From: Datisca glomerata
Taxonomy: Eukaryota; Streptophyta; Magnoliopsida; Cucurbitales; Datiscaceae
Reading direction: 5' to 3'
NCBI GenBank assembly: GCA_003255025.1
Contig: QANY01011336.1
Coordinates: forward strand, 2,759,311-2,823,310
Length of the DNA stretch: 64,000 nt
Each line of letters begins with the position of its first letter. Position 1 is the stretch's first letter. The notes beneath the pieces were generated by a model. That model was not told where the DNA came from. It saw only the letters and a program-made list of their open reading frames with translations, and did no database searches. Below are positions 36,801 through 48,193 of this stretch, piece by piece. A program made the position numbers and the translations under genes.

Positions 36801-39150
36801 GAAGAGAAGTTGAAAATCACTATGGAACTTAACTTGATGAAAGATTTTCTTGAGGCTTCAAATTGTCCCACGGACGTTAGGGGTGTAGGCAGTGATGGAA
36901 TAGACAAAGTCCATTCCATCTCCGATTGGTTGATTAGCAGAAAGTTAGGCCTTAACAATGAAATTTCTGAAAGAATAAGCGAGGATATGTTTTCTCAAAA
37001 TGGCCTGATAAAGGACCAAATCCGTGGCTTTTCTGACCAAAATAACGCCTGTATTGGTGAAGAAGCACAACATGCATCCACCGATCCAATTGATGAAACC
37101 AATAATTCAGTTTCTCTCCTAAGTGAGCAAACACAAACTAAGAAGGTAAGCGAAATTTGTTTGCGATCTGTTTGAAAATTTCATTTTGTGATACATCTAT
37201 AATCCGTTTAAGTGTAGATAAGCCTAAGGTCATTGGAAACACGTTTTATATGTACTTAGCATAATTATCTTTTGTCATCAAATGAATGTGACCTTGTTTT
37301 CCTAAGAGAAATACATATATAGATACATATCTATAAATACATATTCTAGTGTATTTGTTGAGGTAAAATCAGGGTATTTGATTTGGGTCAAGAACTTACC
37401 TGACAAATAGGCGATGAAGTCAACTCAAATCTTCACTACACATCTTTGAAAGTCAACTGCAATAGTACCGTCTTTGCCTTGAAAATTGCCGCATAATCTG
37501 TATCATACTAATTGTAGACTGATGCAATTGTTCAGTTGAAAAGGGACGTGACTGTATAAAGTGACGTACAACATTTATTTTACTCTATTCTTTCCTGGAG
37601 CTGAAATATGTCCATGACATTTCGATGTTTTCCTGCCATCTGTGGCAGAATAATATTTATTTGTGCAACTATGCTTGATTAGGAAACTAATTAAAGTAGC
37701 TTTAATATTTTATCAGACGTAATATTCTCACGTGTATGCATTTTCCGGTGTCTAACAATGTAATTACATGTCGATTATCAGGATCTTGTTGTCTCGAGAG
37801 GTGGTAATGGACTTCCAGGTCTCACACTAGTAAATCAAGACACAGAGCATATAGCTCTTGTAAATGTGCATTTCAGATCTCATACTTTGAAATCTAGCTT
37901 AGACCTTTTAAATAAAGAGGTAAGTTTATAAGACGGTGAATGAAAGTAGTACAATATATGCATTGTGGTTATTTCTTTGATATTTGGGTAAATTGCATTT
38001 TTAGTCCTCCAAGTTTACTCTGATTCGCGATTTGGTTCCTGTAGGTTTAGTTTTTCCAATCGAGTCCTCAAATAATTTTAAATGTTATCAAGCCATTTCG
38101 TTAAGCTTCAGATCTTGATATTACTTGTGTTGTTGAGAACTTGGACATATAATCTATATCTAGTCATCAATGACATAAAAATACCTTAGATTAGCTAACA
38201 TCGTGACTCGATTGTAAGATCTTAAATTATTCAAGAACTTGGTTAGGAAAATTAGTTTGCAGAGACTAAATTGGGATTCATTGTAAACTTAGAGGACCAA
38301 AATGCATTTTGTCCTTGATATTTAGCTGAAAGGCATGTAGATATACCATTAGCAATTTCATAGCATCAGTAGCTATGAGGCTGGGAGAGAAAACTTACAG
38401 GAGATAGTGGTTTGTTGTCTCCTTGCAGTTAGAAAGGATGAAGAATGAAAATTCATTCATAGCTCACGATGATCATCATTTTGACTCGTATTTTCCTGGT
38501 TTACAGAGAGAACTGATGCGGTTGCATAAGGTAAACTATTTTTGGAACCTTTTGACCACCTTTCTATGAGTAGCCTTCACGTAAACCATCGTTGTGCTTA
38601 TGTTCAGGCAAACGAAGAACTGGGAAACATATTTCCTTTGTTCAAAGACTTCTCCTTCAGTGGCAATGCACTAGAAAGGGTATTAGCTTTGGAAATTGAG
38701 CTTGCTGAAGCATTGCAGGCGAAGAAGAGACCAACCATCCATTTTCAGAGGTATACAATCTAGAAAAAAAGAAAAAGAACTCGCTGGGACTTACAATTCG
38801 TTTAAAGATTTAACTAAATTCGAATCATTAAATTAACATTTTAATGCAGTATTTTCCTGTTGTACAGTTCTTTCCTGAAGCAACACAGTGATGAGGAAGC
38901 GATTTTCAGAAGCTTTAGAGACATAAATGAGCTAATCAAAGACATGTTGGATTTAAAGGGTAGGTACACCAATGTGGAGGCTGAATTAAAAGAGATGCAC
39001 AACCGTTACTCGCAGTTAAGCCTTCAATTTGCAGAGGTTGAAGGAGAGAGACAGAAACTCATGATGACTCTCAAGAATGTCCGAGCATCCCGAAAGAACC
39101 AAACCTTAAATCGGTCCTCTTCGGCTTCTCTTGGAGAACAAACGCCATAG
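30839..39150 (+). CDS. NT-C2 domain, long coiled-coil protein (about 1915 residues)
   Basis: The only intact gene here. Coding exons: 30839-30916, 31351-31551, 31714-31836, 32021-32058, 32135-32255, 32625-37145, 37782-37919, 38429-38530, 38608-38750, 38868-39150. All introns are GT-AG and all phases join, giving 1915 residues and a TAG stop. The start MSRIAKWKLEKTKVKVVFRL is typical of plant NT-C2 (EEIG1/EHBP1 N-terminal) proteins. The C2-like domain spans residues ~1-146 (SGWDKLYISF, CKWGDPIYET, ILGETNINLADY). Residues ~260-1690 are heptad-rich coiled coil. The conserved C-terminus (FLKQHSDEEAIFRSFRDINE) ends in a Ser-rich tail. There is no signal peptide or membrane segment. The architecture resembles the Arabidopsis At1g22060-type 'sporulation-specific 15-like' family (recalled, not searched). 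NT-C2 domains are thought to aid membrane attachment, so a cytoskeletal or membrane-tethering role is inference only. Exon 6 alone is 4.5 kb. Its start could instead be 32568, in frame, but a long pyrimidine tract favours 32625. Confidence 0.93.
37986..38314. mobile_element. MITE (Mutator type) in the intron after exon 7
   Basis: It is flanked by a perfect 9-bp direct repeat TTGATATTT (37977-37985 and 38315-38323). The terminal inverted repeats share TGCATTTT, GTCCTC and AAGTTTAC: left AATTGCATTTTTAGTCCTCC, right reverse complement AAAATGCATTTTGGTCCTCT. The 9-bp TSD indicates a Mutator-type transposase acting in trans. It lies in the middle of the intron, well away from both splice sites. Confidence 0.9.
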
Positions 39151-40339
39151 AATCATTAAATTACAAAGATGAGAATATTTATGAGATAGGAAGCACGCAA
39201 GTGACGGAGTGTCAATTTTGTGTAAATAACAATGTGTACTGCCAATATTCAACAGTTGATAGTATAAGGAGCATAAATCTTTTTTTTTTCTCCATGCTGT
39301 TGTAATGTTTACTGTATAGTAAATCCCAAGAGCTTTAACTTATCTGAATGCTTAGAAGATGAGGAAGCTTAAGTGTATATTTTGAGCTTCTGATTAATCT
39401 CAAAATTGAATTTGAATTAGCTTTATGAATTGCATAGGTGAAGATTGGAAGACCAAAACTATTTGATTCTTTATTATACTCAGATTTAGTTATCGACTGT
39501 TGTGTATATATATATTCTAAATACGGATGGAGGTGCTCGGCTGTTGAGAATCTATGTCAGTTGGACATTTTGGCACATAAGACGTAGAGTGAAGTCCTTG
39601 GGTGAGGCTTTACAAGTTCGTCCCAAATGAGCCCCTTCCTTCTGGGTTTTGGTCAGGAAGATGCAGATAAAATGTCAACAGTCTGATGTCAGCTTCTGCG
39701 ACATATGTTTTAAAGGAGAGAGCTATCAATGCTAATGATAAAAATAAAGATTTGAGATTAAAGAAGAGAGCTATCAATGCTAATAATAAGAATAAAGATT
39801 TGAGACTATAAGCATCTGCTTCTCTCGGTTTGAACCCGTATATGTATATATGCAAATGCCAAATATCCTTTGTCTGGCTCTGGACTGTTAGTTCCCATCC
39901 ATCCAAACAAGGCAAAAATTCTAAAAATCCGACCTTTTTACGTAATTCTCTCTTCAAAATCGGTCACTCTTAAATCGTCCCTACACGTGCAAGTTAACAT
40001 AAATAATATGATAAGTTATTTAAACAATAATTTACCTTAATTACAAGAACTTTTTTTTATTTTAAAATATTACCATTTACCTGTAGTTTCGATGATCATT
40101 GTAACTCTCAAAATACAATTCATATACTATTGGATTTCTGATATAATTGGATTGAAGAATTAAAAACCAATAGAATGGAATTCGTTAATAGATTCATAAT
40201 CAAACCAATATCCAACCGTTTTGCTAAAAGAAACAATGATAATCTTGTTCTAGAAAATAAAAGACTACGTCATGATTTGTGTGCCACATTAAACGTGTGA
40301 TTCTCATCAGGATCTAATTTAAAATAATATGTATTTTTT
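39151..40339. other. 3' flank of the gene, no further gene seen
   Basis: The 3' UTR probably runs about 150-250 bases past the stop. A GCATAAATC near 39270 is a weak poly(A) signal candidate. A small tandem repeat lies at 39709-39811, where AGAGAGCTATCAATGCTAAT recurs after ~54 bp. The minus-strand frame 39610-39957 has no known domain. Confidence 0.5.
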
Positions 40340-40891
40340 TTAAAAGACAAATATATTAACGGATGAACCCCTACTTTTGTGCGATTGTACTATTTGACAT
40401 ATTACTTTTAAAATATTATAATAAACATCCTCACATTTCATTTTTTTTTTCAACAATATACTCTATCGTGACTTTCGTCCAAAAAACTGATGGAAGTCAA
40501 TGCACGTGACTTATATGTGCATTTTTTTAATGGACAATGAGGTAATTTAATACATCTTGCTACGTATAAACCATCAAAGGCCTCTCACCTACCAACCCTT
40601 TTCCCTTATAAGAAATGACGCCAAAATGAACCCCTCCCTTCCCATTTTCTTCTTCCTCGCGACAGAACCTTTAGCCCTACAACTCCTTCGTGTTTTTTTT
40701 CAAGGGAGTTCCAACATGCTACTGCGGTATTTCTTCAAATTGGAACCTTCATGTTAACTAAAATTGGAAGCTTTCTTTTCTCATAATTGTTTATTAATTT
40801 TGTTGATTTTTTTCTTTGCAGAACAATGGAGAATGTAAACTTTTTATGTGATCTAACCCACCTATCTGTGAAATAGAAAAAAAATATTATC

Positions 40892-41904
40892 CCCGGATTA
40901 TTAAGAGGAATGACCCAACTTGAGCACGGAAATAGAATTTTACGATTCAAGATTAAGAAGTTAATGATGTGCATATACTTGTTGTTGATGTTTGTTTACT
41001 TCAAGTTTTAGGGGTACTTGTCTTGTATTTAAGCTTAATTTGGTTTAGGTTATGTCGTTGATGATGTTTGTGTACTTCAATTGTAAGCTATTTTGATCAA
41101 TGACAAGTTAAGGTTAAATTTGCATTTACAAATTTTAATCATTAAGTTGAGAGAGAGAGAGCATTATTCTCAAACATCCTTCCAAAAAATCAAACTTTAC
41201 CACCCATTTCATAGTATCATTCTAAAAAATAAAAAACATCCTTCATTGTTTACTACCCACAAAAAATAACCATTCCATACATAAAATATAAACATATAGA
41301 ATATCCACAAAATTCTCACAGAATCATTGTTCAAAGTTCCCACAACATATGCCACAAAATATCCACAAAAAATGACAATCATTGTTCAAATTTTATGATC
41401 TAAGGGGAAGAAAGGTGTTCAACTTGCATTGTGAATAATGCTCTGCTCGAATTTCAGGTGCACTACTTTTTAAGGACGGTCATTGGCACGGGAGACGTCA
41501 CCAAGGTAGAAGATTGAGAGATGTAGGTTGATTCACACCTTTGGGTGTCATTTTCTACTGGTTTAGAAAGTGATGGCTACACTAATTTAGACTTTTGGGT
41601 GTCATTTGCTACTAGTTCAGATATCTGGGATGATGCATTTGCCACTAGTTCAGATCTCTGAGATGCATTTTCCACTAGTTCAGAAGCCTACAATTAAACA
41701 ATAGAACCATGTTATAGATAATAAATCTATAAGTTAACAAATTAAACATAAATTAACTGTATTAATTGTTGGCATCCGGGAAGCATTTTATGAAGCCATT
41801 GGTTCACCATTCTGTGAAGCCACTAACCAAATGCTTGTGAAGCCTACAATTAAACAACAGAACATACTTAAACATTACAATTCAACAAATCAAACACAAT
41901 TAAT
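40892..41904 (-). repeat. MULE 3' flank, left copy
   Basis: Closely similar to 52014-52985 over its full length, sharing GGATTATTAAGAGGAATGACC, GCTTAATTTGGTTTA, GATCTAAGGG and CACGGGAGACGTCACCAAGG. It ends where the plus-strand copia LTR begins. In the right copy the sequence runs on into the transposase C-terminus. Confidence 0.9.
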
Positions 41905-41997
41905 TGTCTGTCAATTACCTTATTCTAGGGATCTTAATTTTATAGTAATTAGCTTAATTATAGGGATCCTAATTAGGTAGTTTCCTAGCTTTGTGTA

Positions 41998-42032
<35 letters not shown>

Positions 42033-42082
42033 ATTCTTCACTGAAAAATAAGAGAAAACAATTCTTTTCATCTCAAATAACA
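41905..42082 (+). repeat. Short 5' LTR of copia-1
   Basis: It starts TGTCTGTCAATT and ends CTCAAATAACA immediately before the primer-binding site, 178 bp in all. Short LTRs of this size are common in plant copia elements. It contains a (GT)n tract at 41995-42032. The exact left edge is uncertain by about 10 bp, since no 3' LTR remains to compare. Confidence 0.6.
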
Positions 42083-42095
42083 TGGTATCAGAGCC
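42083..42095 (+). other. Primer-binding site of copia-1
   Basis: TGGTATCAGAGCC complements the 3' end of plant initiator tRNA-Met, the usual primer of Ty1-copia elements. Confidence 0.9.
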
Positions 42096-42481
42096 ATATG
42101 CATGCAAATCAATGTTTTCTCTTTTCCATTTAAAATCAGGGTTTTTTTTCGGGTTCCACCTTGGACGACCCTTTTGGAGTGGCCCTTTGTTCTCACTGCC
42201 CATCCAAAAAGAAAGCCCAACCGCCTATCACGACAATACCGAAGTTCGGTTCCTGGAAGCCCAGCGCGTGGAGGCTCTTGACGCCTCAGATCATCTCCGA
42301 CAACCTTCATATGATTCTTCGGCGTTTTCCTGCTTCGTCTGTACCTGCTGCCTTGTGTTCGTAGAGGTTTGAGTTCTTCTATTTTTGGATTTCTGGCATG
42401 TCAACCCTATTTTTTCGCTGCTGCTGCCTTGTTGGTTCTTTTTTTACTGGTCTTCTCTTCTGTTTCTGCATATTTGGTGTT

Positions 42482-43304
42482 ATGGTTGAGAATAAATCTT
42501 CTATCACGATGGATGTGGTACCTATAATGTCTAAAATCACACACCTTAAGCTAATGGGTTTGAATTATTTGGATTGGAGTATTGAAAAAGATACTCATTT
42601 GACTGATGATCCCCTTCAAGGTGATTCGAGGAAAACATGGCTGAGAGAGGACGCTCGCTTGTTCCTGCAAATTCAGAATTCTATTGATAGTGAGATAATT
42701 GGCTCGATTAATCATTGTGAATTTGTTAAAGAACTGATAGATTACTTGGAATTCTTGTATTCTGGAAAAAGGAACCTCACTAGCATTTATGAGGTTTGCA
42801 AAGTATTTTACCGTGTGAAAAAATAAGATCAATCTCTTACGAATTATTTTATAGAGTTTAAGAAGACGTATGAGGAGCTTAATATGTTGCTGCCTTTTAG
42901 TCCTGATGTGAAGGTTCAGCAACACCAAAGAGCAAATGGCCATCATGAATTTCTTGGCTGGCCTTCCCTCTGACTTTGAGACTGCCATTTACAAGACGTA
43001 TTTAGTCGAGTACTCCGTACAGAAGATACCCCTCTGCTTCAACTTAGTGGTGCTTTGGAAAGTGAAAATAATAATTATGCATCGGGGAAACAAAGGAGGT
43101 GGCTCACACGAGTTTGAAACTCGAACATATGAATCTGGTGGCATTGTGTATCAATACTGTCATAAGCCAGGACATACAATGTTTGAGTGTAGAAAGATTC
43201 AGTTCAAAAATCATAAACCTCACTTGGCACATATTGCGTTCAATAATGACGCCCTTGAGAAATCGGTCCTTATTTCTGCTAGTGAATTTGACAAGTTCTC
43301 ATAG
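42482..43304 (+). pseudogene. copia-1 gag remnant
   Basis: The start is taken at the ATG of MVENKSSITMDVV. The capsid-type (UBN2/Retrotran_gag) part follows with LMGLNYLDWS and TWLREDARLFLQIQNSI. A stop falls at 42824-42826, after which the same frame goes on (DQSLTNYFIEFKKTYEEL). A frameshift near 42920 then leads into QMAIMNFLAGLPSDFE. The zinc knuckle at 43145-43185 reads YQYCHKPGHTMFEC: the first cysteine of CX2CX4HX4C is now tyrosine (TAT for TGT). The frame ends at 43304. Non-functional. Confidence 0.8.
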
Positions 43305-43344
43305 TATCAAGAATCACTAAAGCATTCATCTCTCGTTATCACTG

Positions 43345-44697
43345 CTATTGCTGATTCAGGTAAACCAAATACGTGTCTTCTTTACTTTTGATTCTGGTGC
43401 CACAGATCATATGACAGGTAATTTTGGTCTCTTCTCTACTTTTCAGTCACACACTTCCAGCTCTACTGTTACTTTGGCTGATGGGTCACCATCTTGTGTT
43501 CATGGGTCTGGCATGATTACCCCTACCCCTCAACTTCCTCTGTCATCAGTCTTACATCTATCAAAATTATTTTTTAATCTGATCTATTTAAGCCAGTTCA
43601 CTCGCAATCTTAACTGCTGCATCTCATATTTTTCCTAATCATTGCTTATTTCAGGATCTTATGTCGAAGAAGATTATTGGTAAATGACATGAGTCTGGAG
43701 GCCTCTACATTCTTGACACACCAATACCAAAATTGTCACTTGCACTGGTGTCATTTATCCTTTCAAGGCGCATTGTAGGTTGGGCCATCCATCTCTCCAT
43801 TTACTTAAGAAACTTTGTCCACAGTTTAGTAAGAAGTCTTCATTAGATTGTGAGTCGTGTCAATTTGTAAAACATCATCGTATTAGTTCAATTCCAAGAG
43901 TCAATAAACGTGCTAGTATTCCTTTATAGATGATTATTCTCGTGTAACTTGATTATATTTAATGAAAAGTCATTCTGAGTTATTTTCTTATTTTTTGTGC
44001 ATTTTGTGCTGAGATTAAAACTCAATTTAATGCTTCAATCCGTATTCGTCGAAGTGATAATGCCAAGGAATACATATCCGCTTTATTTAAATCTTATATG
44101 GTTAAGAATGACATGCTTCATGAAACTTCTTGTGTTGATACTCCATCCCAAAATGGAGTGACAGAACGTAAGAACAAACATATTCTTGAAACTGCACGAG
44201 CCCTCTTATTTCAAATGAATGTTCTTAAAACTTTGTGGGCCGATGCAATTTCTACCGCATGCTTTCTCATTAATCATATGCCATCATCTGTTCTTCATGG
44301 TGAGACCCCTTACAAAATCCTTTTTCCAATAAATCATTATTTCCTGTCGACCCTAGGCTATTTGGTAGCACTTATTTTGTTCGGGATGTTCGTTCGCATG
44401 TGACTAAGTTAGATCCCAAGTCTTTGAAGTGTATCTTCCTTGGTTATTCTCATCTTCAGAAAGGTTATAGGTGTACTATCTTAGTCCTAACAAATATCTT
44501 GTTTCAATTGATGTTACCTTCATGGAAGACATTCCTCACTTTCCCTCTTCCTACTCATCAAGGGGAGGATGATGATTTGTTGGTTTATTCAATCGTATCC
44601 TCTAAACATGCCTCGGAGTCAGTTCTTGTCAAGCCTTCTAATACTCAAGTCAACTCCAGGCCTAAACCTCCTGATTCATGTCCTGCACCGGCTCCTT
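43345..44697 (+). pseudogene. copia-1 pol remnant: protease and integrase
   Basis: The protease active site is preserved as FDSGATDHMTG (43388-43420). A GAG-pre-integrase zinc-binding motif follows near 43775-43870 (HCRLGHPSLHLLKKL, then CESCQFVKH). The integrase core shows RRSDNAKEY near 44050 and SQNGVTERKNKHILETARAL near 44146-44205, supplying the second Asp and the Glu of the D,D,E triad. KSLKCIFLGYSHLQKGYRC near 44418-44470 is the usual segment after the core. Frames are broken by at least four stops or shifts, and RT and RNase H are absent. Confidence 0.85.
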
Positions 44698-44897
44698 CTT
44701 ACAAGATCCCAAACAAATATACAGTCTTTGAAACTTAGGTCTACCAACTCTACCAGCCTCAATATTCATAAAAATAGAAATACCCTCTTTAGCTCCTCAA
44801 TATAATCCCACAGTTGGCTAAATTGGTCATCATATGATCCATGAATAACAAGTGTAGCCTTTCTCTTGGCTTTCCAAACTACATCCTTGACACCAAT
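44698..44897 (-). pseudogene. MULE transposase fragment, left copy
   Basis: Equivalent to 54177-54385 of the right copy, sharing GAAACTTAGGTCTACCA and GCCTTTCTCTTGGC, and ending in the same ACACCAAT where the LTR is inserted. The minus strand encodes part of the transposase between the DNA-binding and DDE regions. Its last five bases, CCAAT, are the insertion-site duplication. Confidence 0.85.
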
Positions 44898-47120
44898 TGT
44901 TGAAAAATGCGGCGCACGCGTGGCGGAGGTGTGGTGCTTTTCAAAATTTATTAAAACGAATCGTATGTTTTTTGATAAAATGAAAACAAGTGCGACACAA
45001 CGGTTTCCAAAATAAAAATTTTTATCGAAAAACTTTTTTCAATCAGGATCCATTTATATTTATATATTGAATCTGAGACATATATAAATATTAATCATAT
45101 ACCTTTTGTATTCTATATTGAGTGTCCTCGCAAACCAACGATCATGTGTTCCCATCAACAACGGACTTCAAGATCCATACCAAAATCTTCCAAGTCAATC
45201 CCCAAACGCACTAGAATGGTGTGGGCACATAGAATAATTCGAAGACACTTTTTCTGTCTCTAGATGTACTCAACACATGAGATCTAGAGATTTACTGAGA
45301 ATAATTAATTTAGTGAAACAATCATTTGAGAGAATACGATGATTATTCTTACATAGATTTTTGGTTAACTTTTTAATCACAGAGAAAATTTACATTGATA
45401 GCAACTGTGTTCTCAACACTTTGACCAACACTTTGAGCCATTAGAATAATATCTATATATAATTTTTTTAGGCTCATCAGATTTTTTGGGATAGATTGAA
45501 AATAATATTTAATTTCAAAATTACCATGCAGTGAGACTCACTGTAATTTTTGCACAATTCCAGTGCCACACGGCACTGCAGTTGCCATAAGCTATCACAG
45601 TGCCTCATGGTACTTTTTTCCATGACATTACTGTAGTTTCGTGTGACACTATAGTATTGCACCCCCACTACTATAGTTCCACATGAAACTATAGTCGTTC
45701 ATGTCATTCTCTGATTCTCAATCAGTGATTGACACGTGGGTATTACTGTGAATTAAATTTTATTTTATTCAGATAAATATCTAGATATTAGCTAATTCAA
45801 AATTAACAAATTTGATTATCCATATCAACTAACTTATCTGTTAGTTCACAAATAACAGATTTAGTTTATTCAAATTATTATCTAATAGTAATTTATAATT
45901 ATCTAATTTCACAAATTAGATATCTTGTCTCACTTATTGATAATTAAAAAATTAATCGATATAAATGTAATATCTAAAATATATGTATATATATATAATT
46001 CAATTAATTAATTTTATATATTAATCATATATAATTATCTCATAATTACGTACTTACCCCAGAATAAAAATTATTTTGCAAGTCAGTCATTTTTTCATGC
46101 CTGAAATATTCACACCCTAAATTGCCTAGTACAGATATGACTTGAAGACCATAGATTTATAATCTTAAACTCCAATAAACCAGATTGTTAATTAAACTCT
46201 TTATTTAAATAATCATATTTATTAATTCTATTATTACTCCAGTATAAATATGAAAATGCACTCTTAGAGATTATAAAATGTATTTACAGAGTAATCTCGT
46301 GTAGTCCATTATTATAAGCATTCACATAGTTATGTTCTCCAATTATTGGTTCGTAAATTAGAGTTAGTCAAAATTATCATTTTACCCTTCTAATTACCCC
46401 TTGATCCTTAAGTACCATTTAATTCACTAGTGAATGATTAATTTATTACCGTATTATAAATTTGAGCTCAATATCCATTCAGTTTCAGAGTCACACTTAA
46501 AGGAACCAATATACGATCCTTTAGGAAAGCTTGGATTCCAAATCTTGTAAGATCATATTTTTAGTCATCCAAATCACTGAATCTCCAAAACAAAAGTCAC
46601 TAGCTTGTTTTATAAACAAAGCTTAACGAGTGAATCAAAAGATCCAATAGACATATATAAGATTTCATGACTACTCAAGATTTAGACTAATCTAATATGA
46701 TCATCAGATTGGTGTGTATTAAATCTTTATGATAAACGGTATGTTCATAAAGATATTAATTCACACCAGTCATATCATATATAATCTTATTATATAAAGT
46801 ACCCTCACTAAGATGTCTATCTACATCAATGATTCGGATCTTGATCATATGCATTTATAATGCTTAGTGAACCGTACTAGCAACCATTCATTAAAGATTT
46901 CATACTTTAATATGATACTGACATTTTGATTCATTATCTATGATCTTAATCCTGTTATATTAATACAATATCATAGTCTAATTAATGATTATGAAATTTT
47001 TAGATATTTATATAATTTATTCAATAATAATTTAAAAGAACAATTATAAGAAAGATGTAATTTCATTAAATTTCATATTAAAATGTCAATACACATGCTT
47101 TGAGAGCATAATGCCCAACA
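44898..47120 (-). repeat. 3' LTR of copia-2, complete
   Basis: It starts TGTTGAAAAATGCGG and ends ATGCCCAACA, so the ends are the inverted TGTTG/CAACA. It is 2223 bp, against 2229 bp for the solo LTR at 54386-56614. The left flank is CCAAT. The U3/R part contains many short inverted CACTGTAG/CTACAGTG-like motifs (45530-45700). Confidence 0.9.
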
Positions 47121-47134
47121 ATCTCCGACTTGCC
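47121..47134 (-). other. Polypurine tract of copia-2
   Basis: The minus strand reads GGCAAGTCGGAGAT directly before the LTR start TGTTGGG. It resembles the AAGTGGGAGAT tract common at the 3' LTR of plant copia elements. Confidence 0.7.
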
Positions 47135-47505
47135 TTAAAGAAAATGTGGCATCTCTCTCAACCCCATGTTAACACACATGACCCTTAAATGACTTTGCAG
47201 GAAGTGTCTTGGTAAAATGATCAGCTAAGTTTTAATCTGACGCTATCTTTATAATAGTCGCATCCCCTCGATGCACGTTCTTTCTTACAAGATGATATTT
47301 CCTTTTTATGTGCTTGCCCCTTTATGCCTGCTTGGTTATTTAGAATTAGAATCAGTATGGAACTTTCTGAGCCATACCACTTCTTTCCCAGCTTCATAAG
47401 CCGCTAGATATTCGGCTTCCATAGTGGAATATGCGATGCTGGATTTTTTTACACTTCTCCAAACTACAACTCCTCTTCCTAGGGTGAATACTGATCCAGA
47501 CGTTG
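47135..47505 (-). pseudogene. copia-2 RNase H C-terminal part, with internal deletion
   Basis: On the minus strand, 47505-47365 gives KSTSGSVFTLGRGVVVWRS, then STMEAEYLAAYEAGKEVVWL, the classic copia RNase H start. The expected next ~100 bases (the CDN...A segment) are missing, and a patchwork of ~35 bp (47329-47358) takes their place. Coding similarity resumes at ~47320 with HKKEISSCKKERASRGDATI and LADHFTKTLPAKSF, the element's usual end. Several stops are present. Confidence 0.8.
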
Positions 47506-48193
47506 ACTTTTGACTAAACCAAGCATCTACATCTTGGAATCTTACATTTAATGAGATTATTAAATCATATGGCTTTGAGCAAAATGTTAACGAAACTTGT
47601 GTTAATAAATACATCAAAGATAAGATAGTAGTTTTTTAGTTCTTTATGTTGACGATATTCTACTCATTGAGAATGATATAGAAACTTTGTCAAAGGTAAA
47701 AAAGTGGTTAGTTGAGAAATTCTAAATGAAAGATTTAAGAGAGACGAACTATGTTCTAGGCATCCAAATACTAAGTATATAAATAACAAGTCCTTGGCAC
47801 TTTCCTAAGCATCTTATATTGATAAGGTGCTGGAGAGACTCTCGATGGAGAATATAAAAAAAGGTCAACTACCGATCAGACATGAAATTATTCTCTCCAG
47901 GAAGTAATGTCCTAATACATCTCAGGAGGAAGATGATATGAGAAAGGTTCCTTATGCTTCAGTTGCTTGTAGTCTCATGTATGACCTATTGTGTAGAAGA
48001 CCAGACATCTGTTATGTAGTGAAAATTGTCAGTCATTATCAATCGAATCCAGGTTTGGAACATTGGATTGTAGTAAAACACATTCTCAAGTATCTTAGGA
48101 GAACGAGAAACTATATGCTTGGTTATTTAGGTGGAGACCTGAACCCCACTAGATATACTGATTCTAATTCTCAATCAAACAGAGATAATCCAT
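47506..48193 (+). pseudogene. Inverted RT/RNase H segment of copia-2
   Basis: This segment codes on the plus strand inside an otherwise minus-strand element. It reads LNQASTSWNLTFNEIIKSYG, then VLYVDDILLIENDIETLS (the RT YVDD active site), YVLGIQI, YASVACSLMYDLLCRRPDIC and finally YTDSNSQSNRDN. At its left edge the minus strand carries KSTSG, which in intact elements directly follows the QSNRDN-type residues. At its right edge the minus strand carries KYIYGL, which normally directly precedes KQAS. Turning the segment round would join both edges, so it is a local inversion of ~690 bp. Confidence 0.9.

Larger units (their letters stand above)
41905..44697 (+). mobile_element. Ty1-copia retrotransposon, truncated (copia-1)
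   Basis: A short LTR (41905-42082), a primer-binding site matching initiator tRNA-Met, gag, protease, GAG-pre-integrase and integrase remnants follow each other on the plus strand in Ty1-copia order. RT, RNase H and the 3' LTR are missing. Near 44697 the sequence switches to MULE sequence equivalent to 54176, so one deletion removed the copia 3' half together with ~1.2 kb of MULE. Confidence 0.85.

Noticed and set aside
32532..37175. A 1547-codon single-exon gene starting at the ATG at 32532
   Set aside because: Five upstream exons join in phase and encode the expected NT-C2 N-terminus. The ATG at 32532 is intronic and the residues before 32625 lie in a pyrimidine tract. The frame's end at 37175 also reads past a GTAAGC donor at 37146.
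39825..39850. Possible tRNA T-arm (GGTTTGAACCCG)
   Set aside because: No matching acceptor stem, D-arm or anticodon arm could be found around it.
42551..42988. 145-codon minus-strand ORF
   Set aside because: Antisense shadow of the copia-1 gag, which has clear gag motifs on the plus strand.
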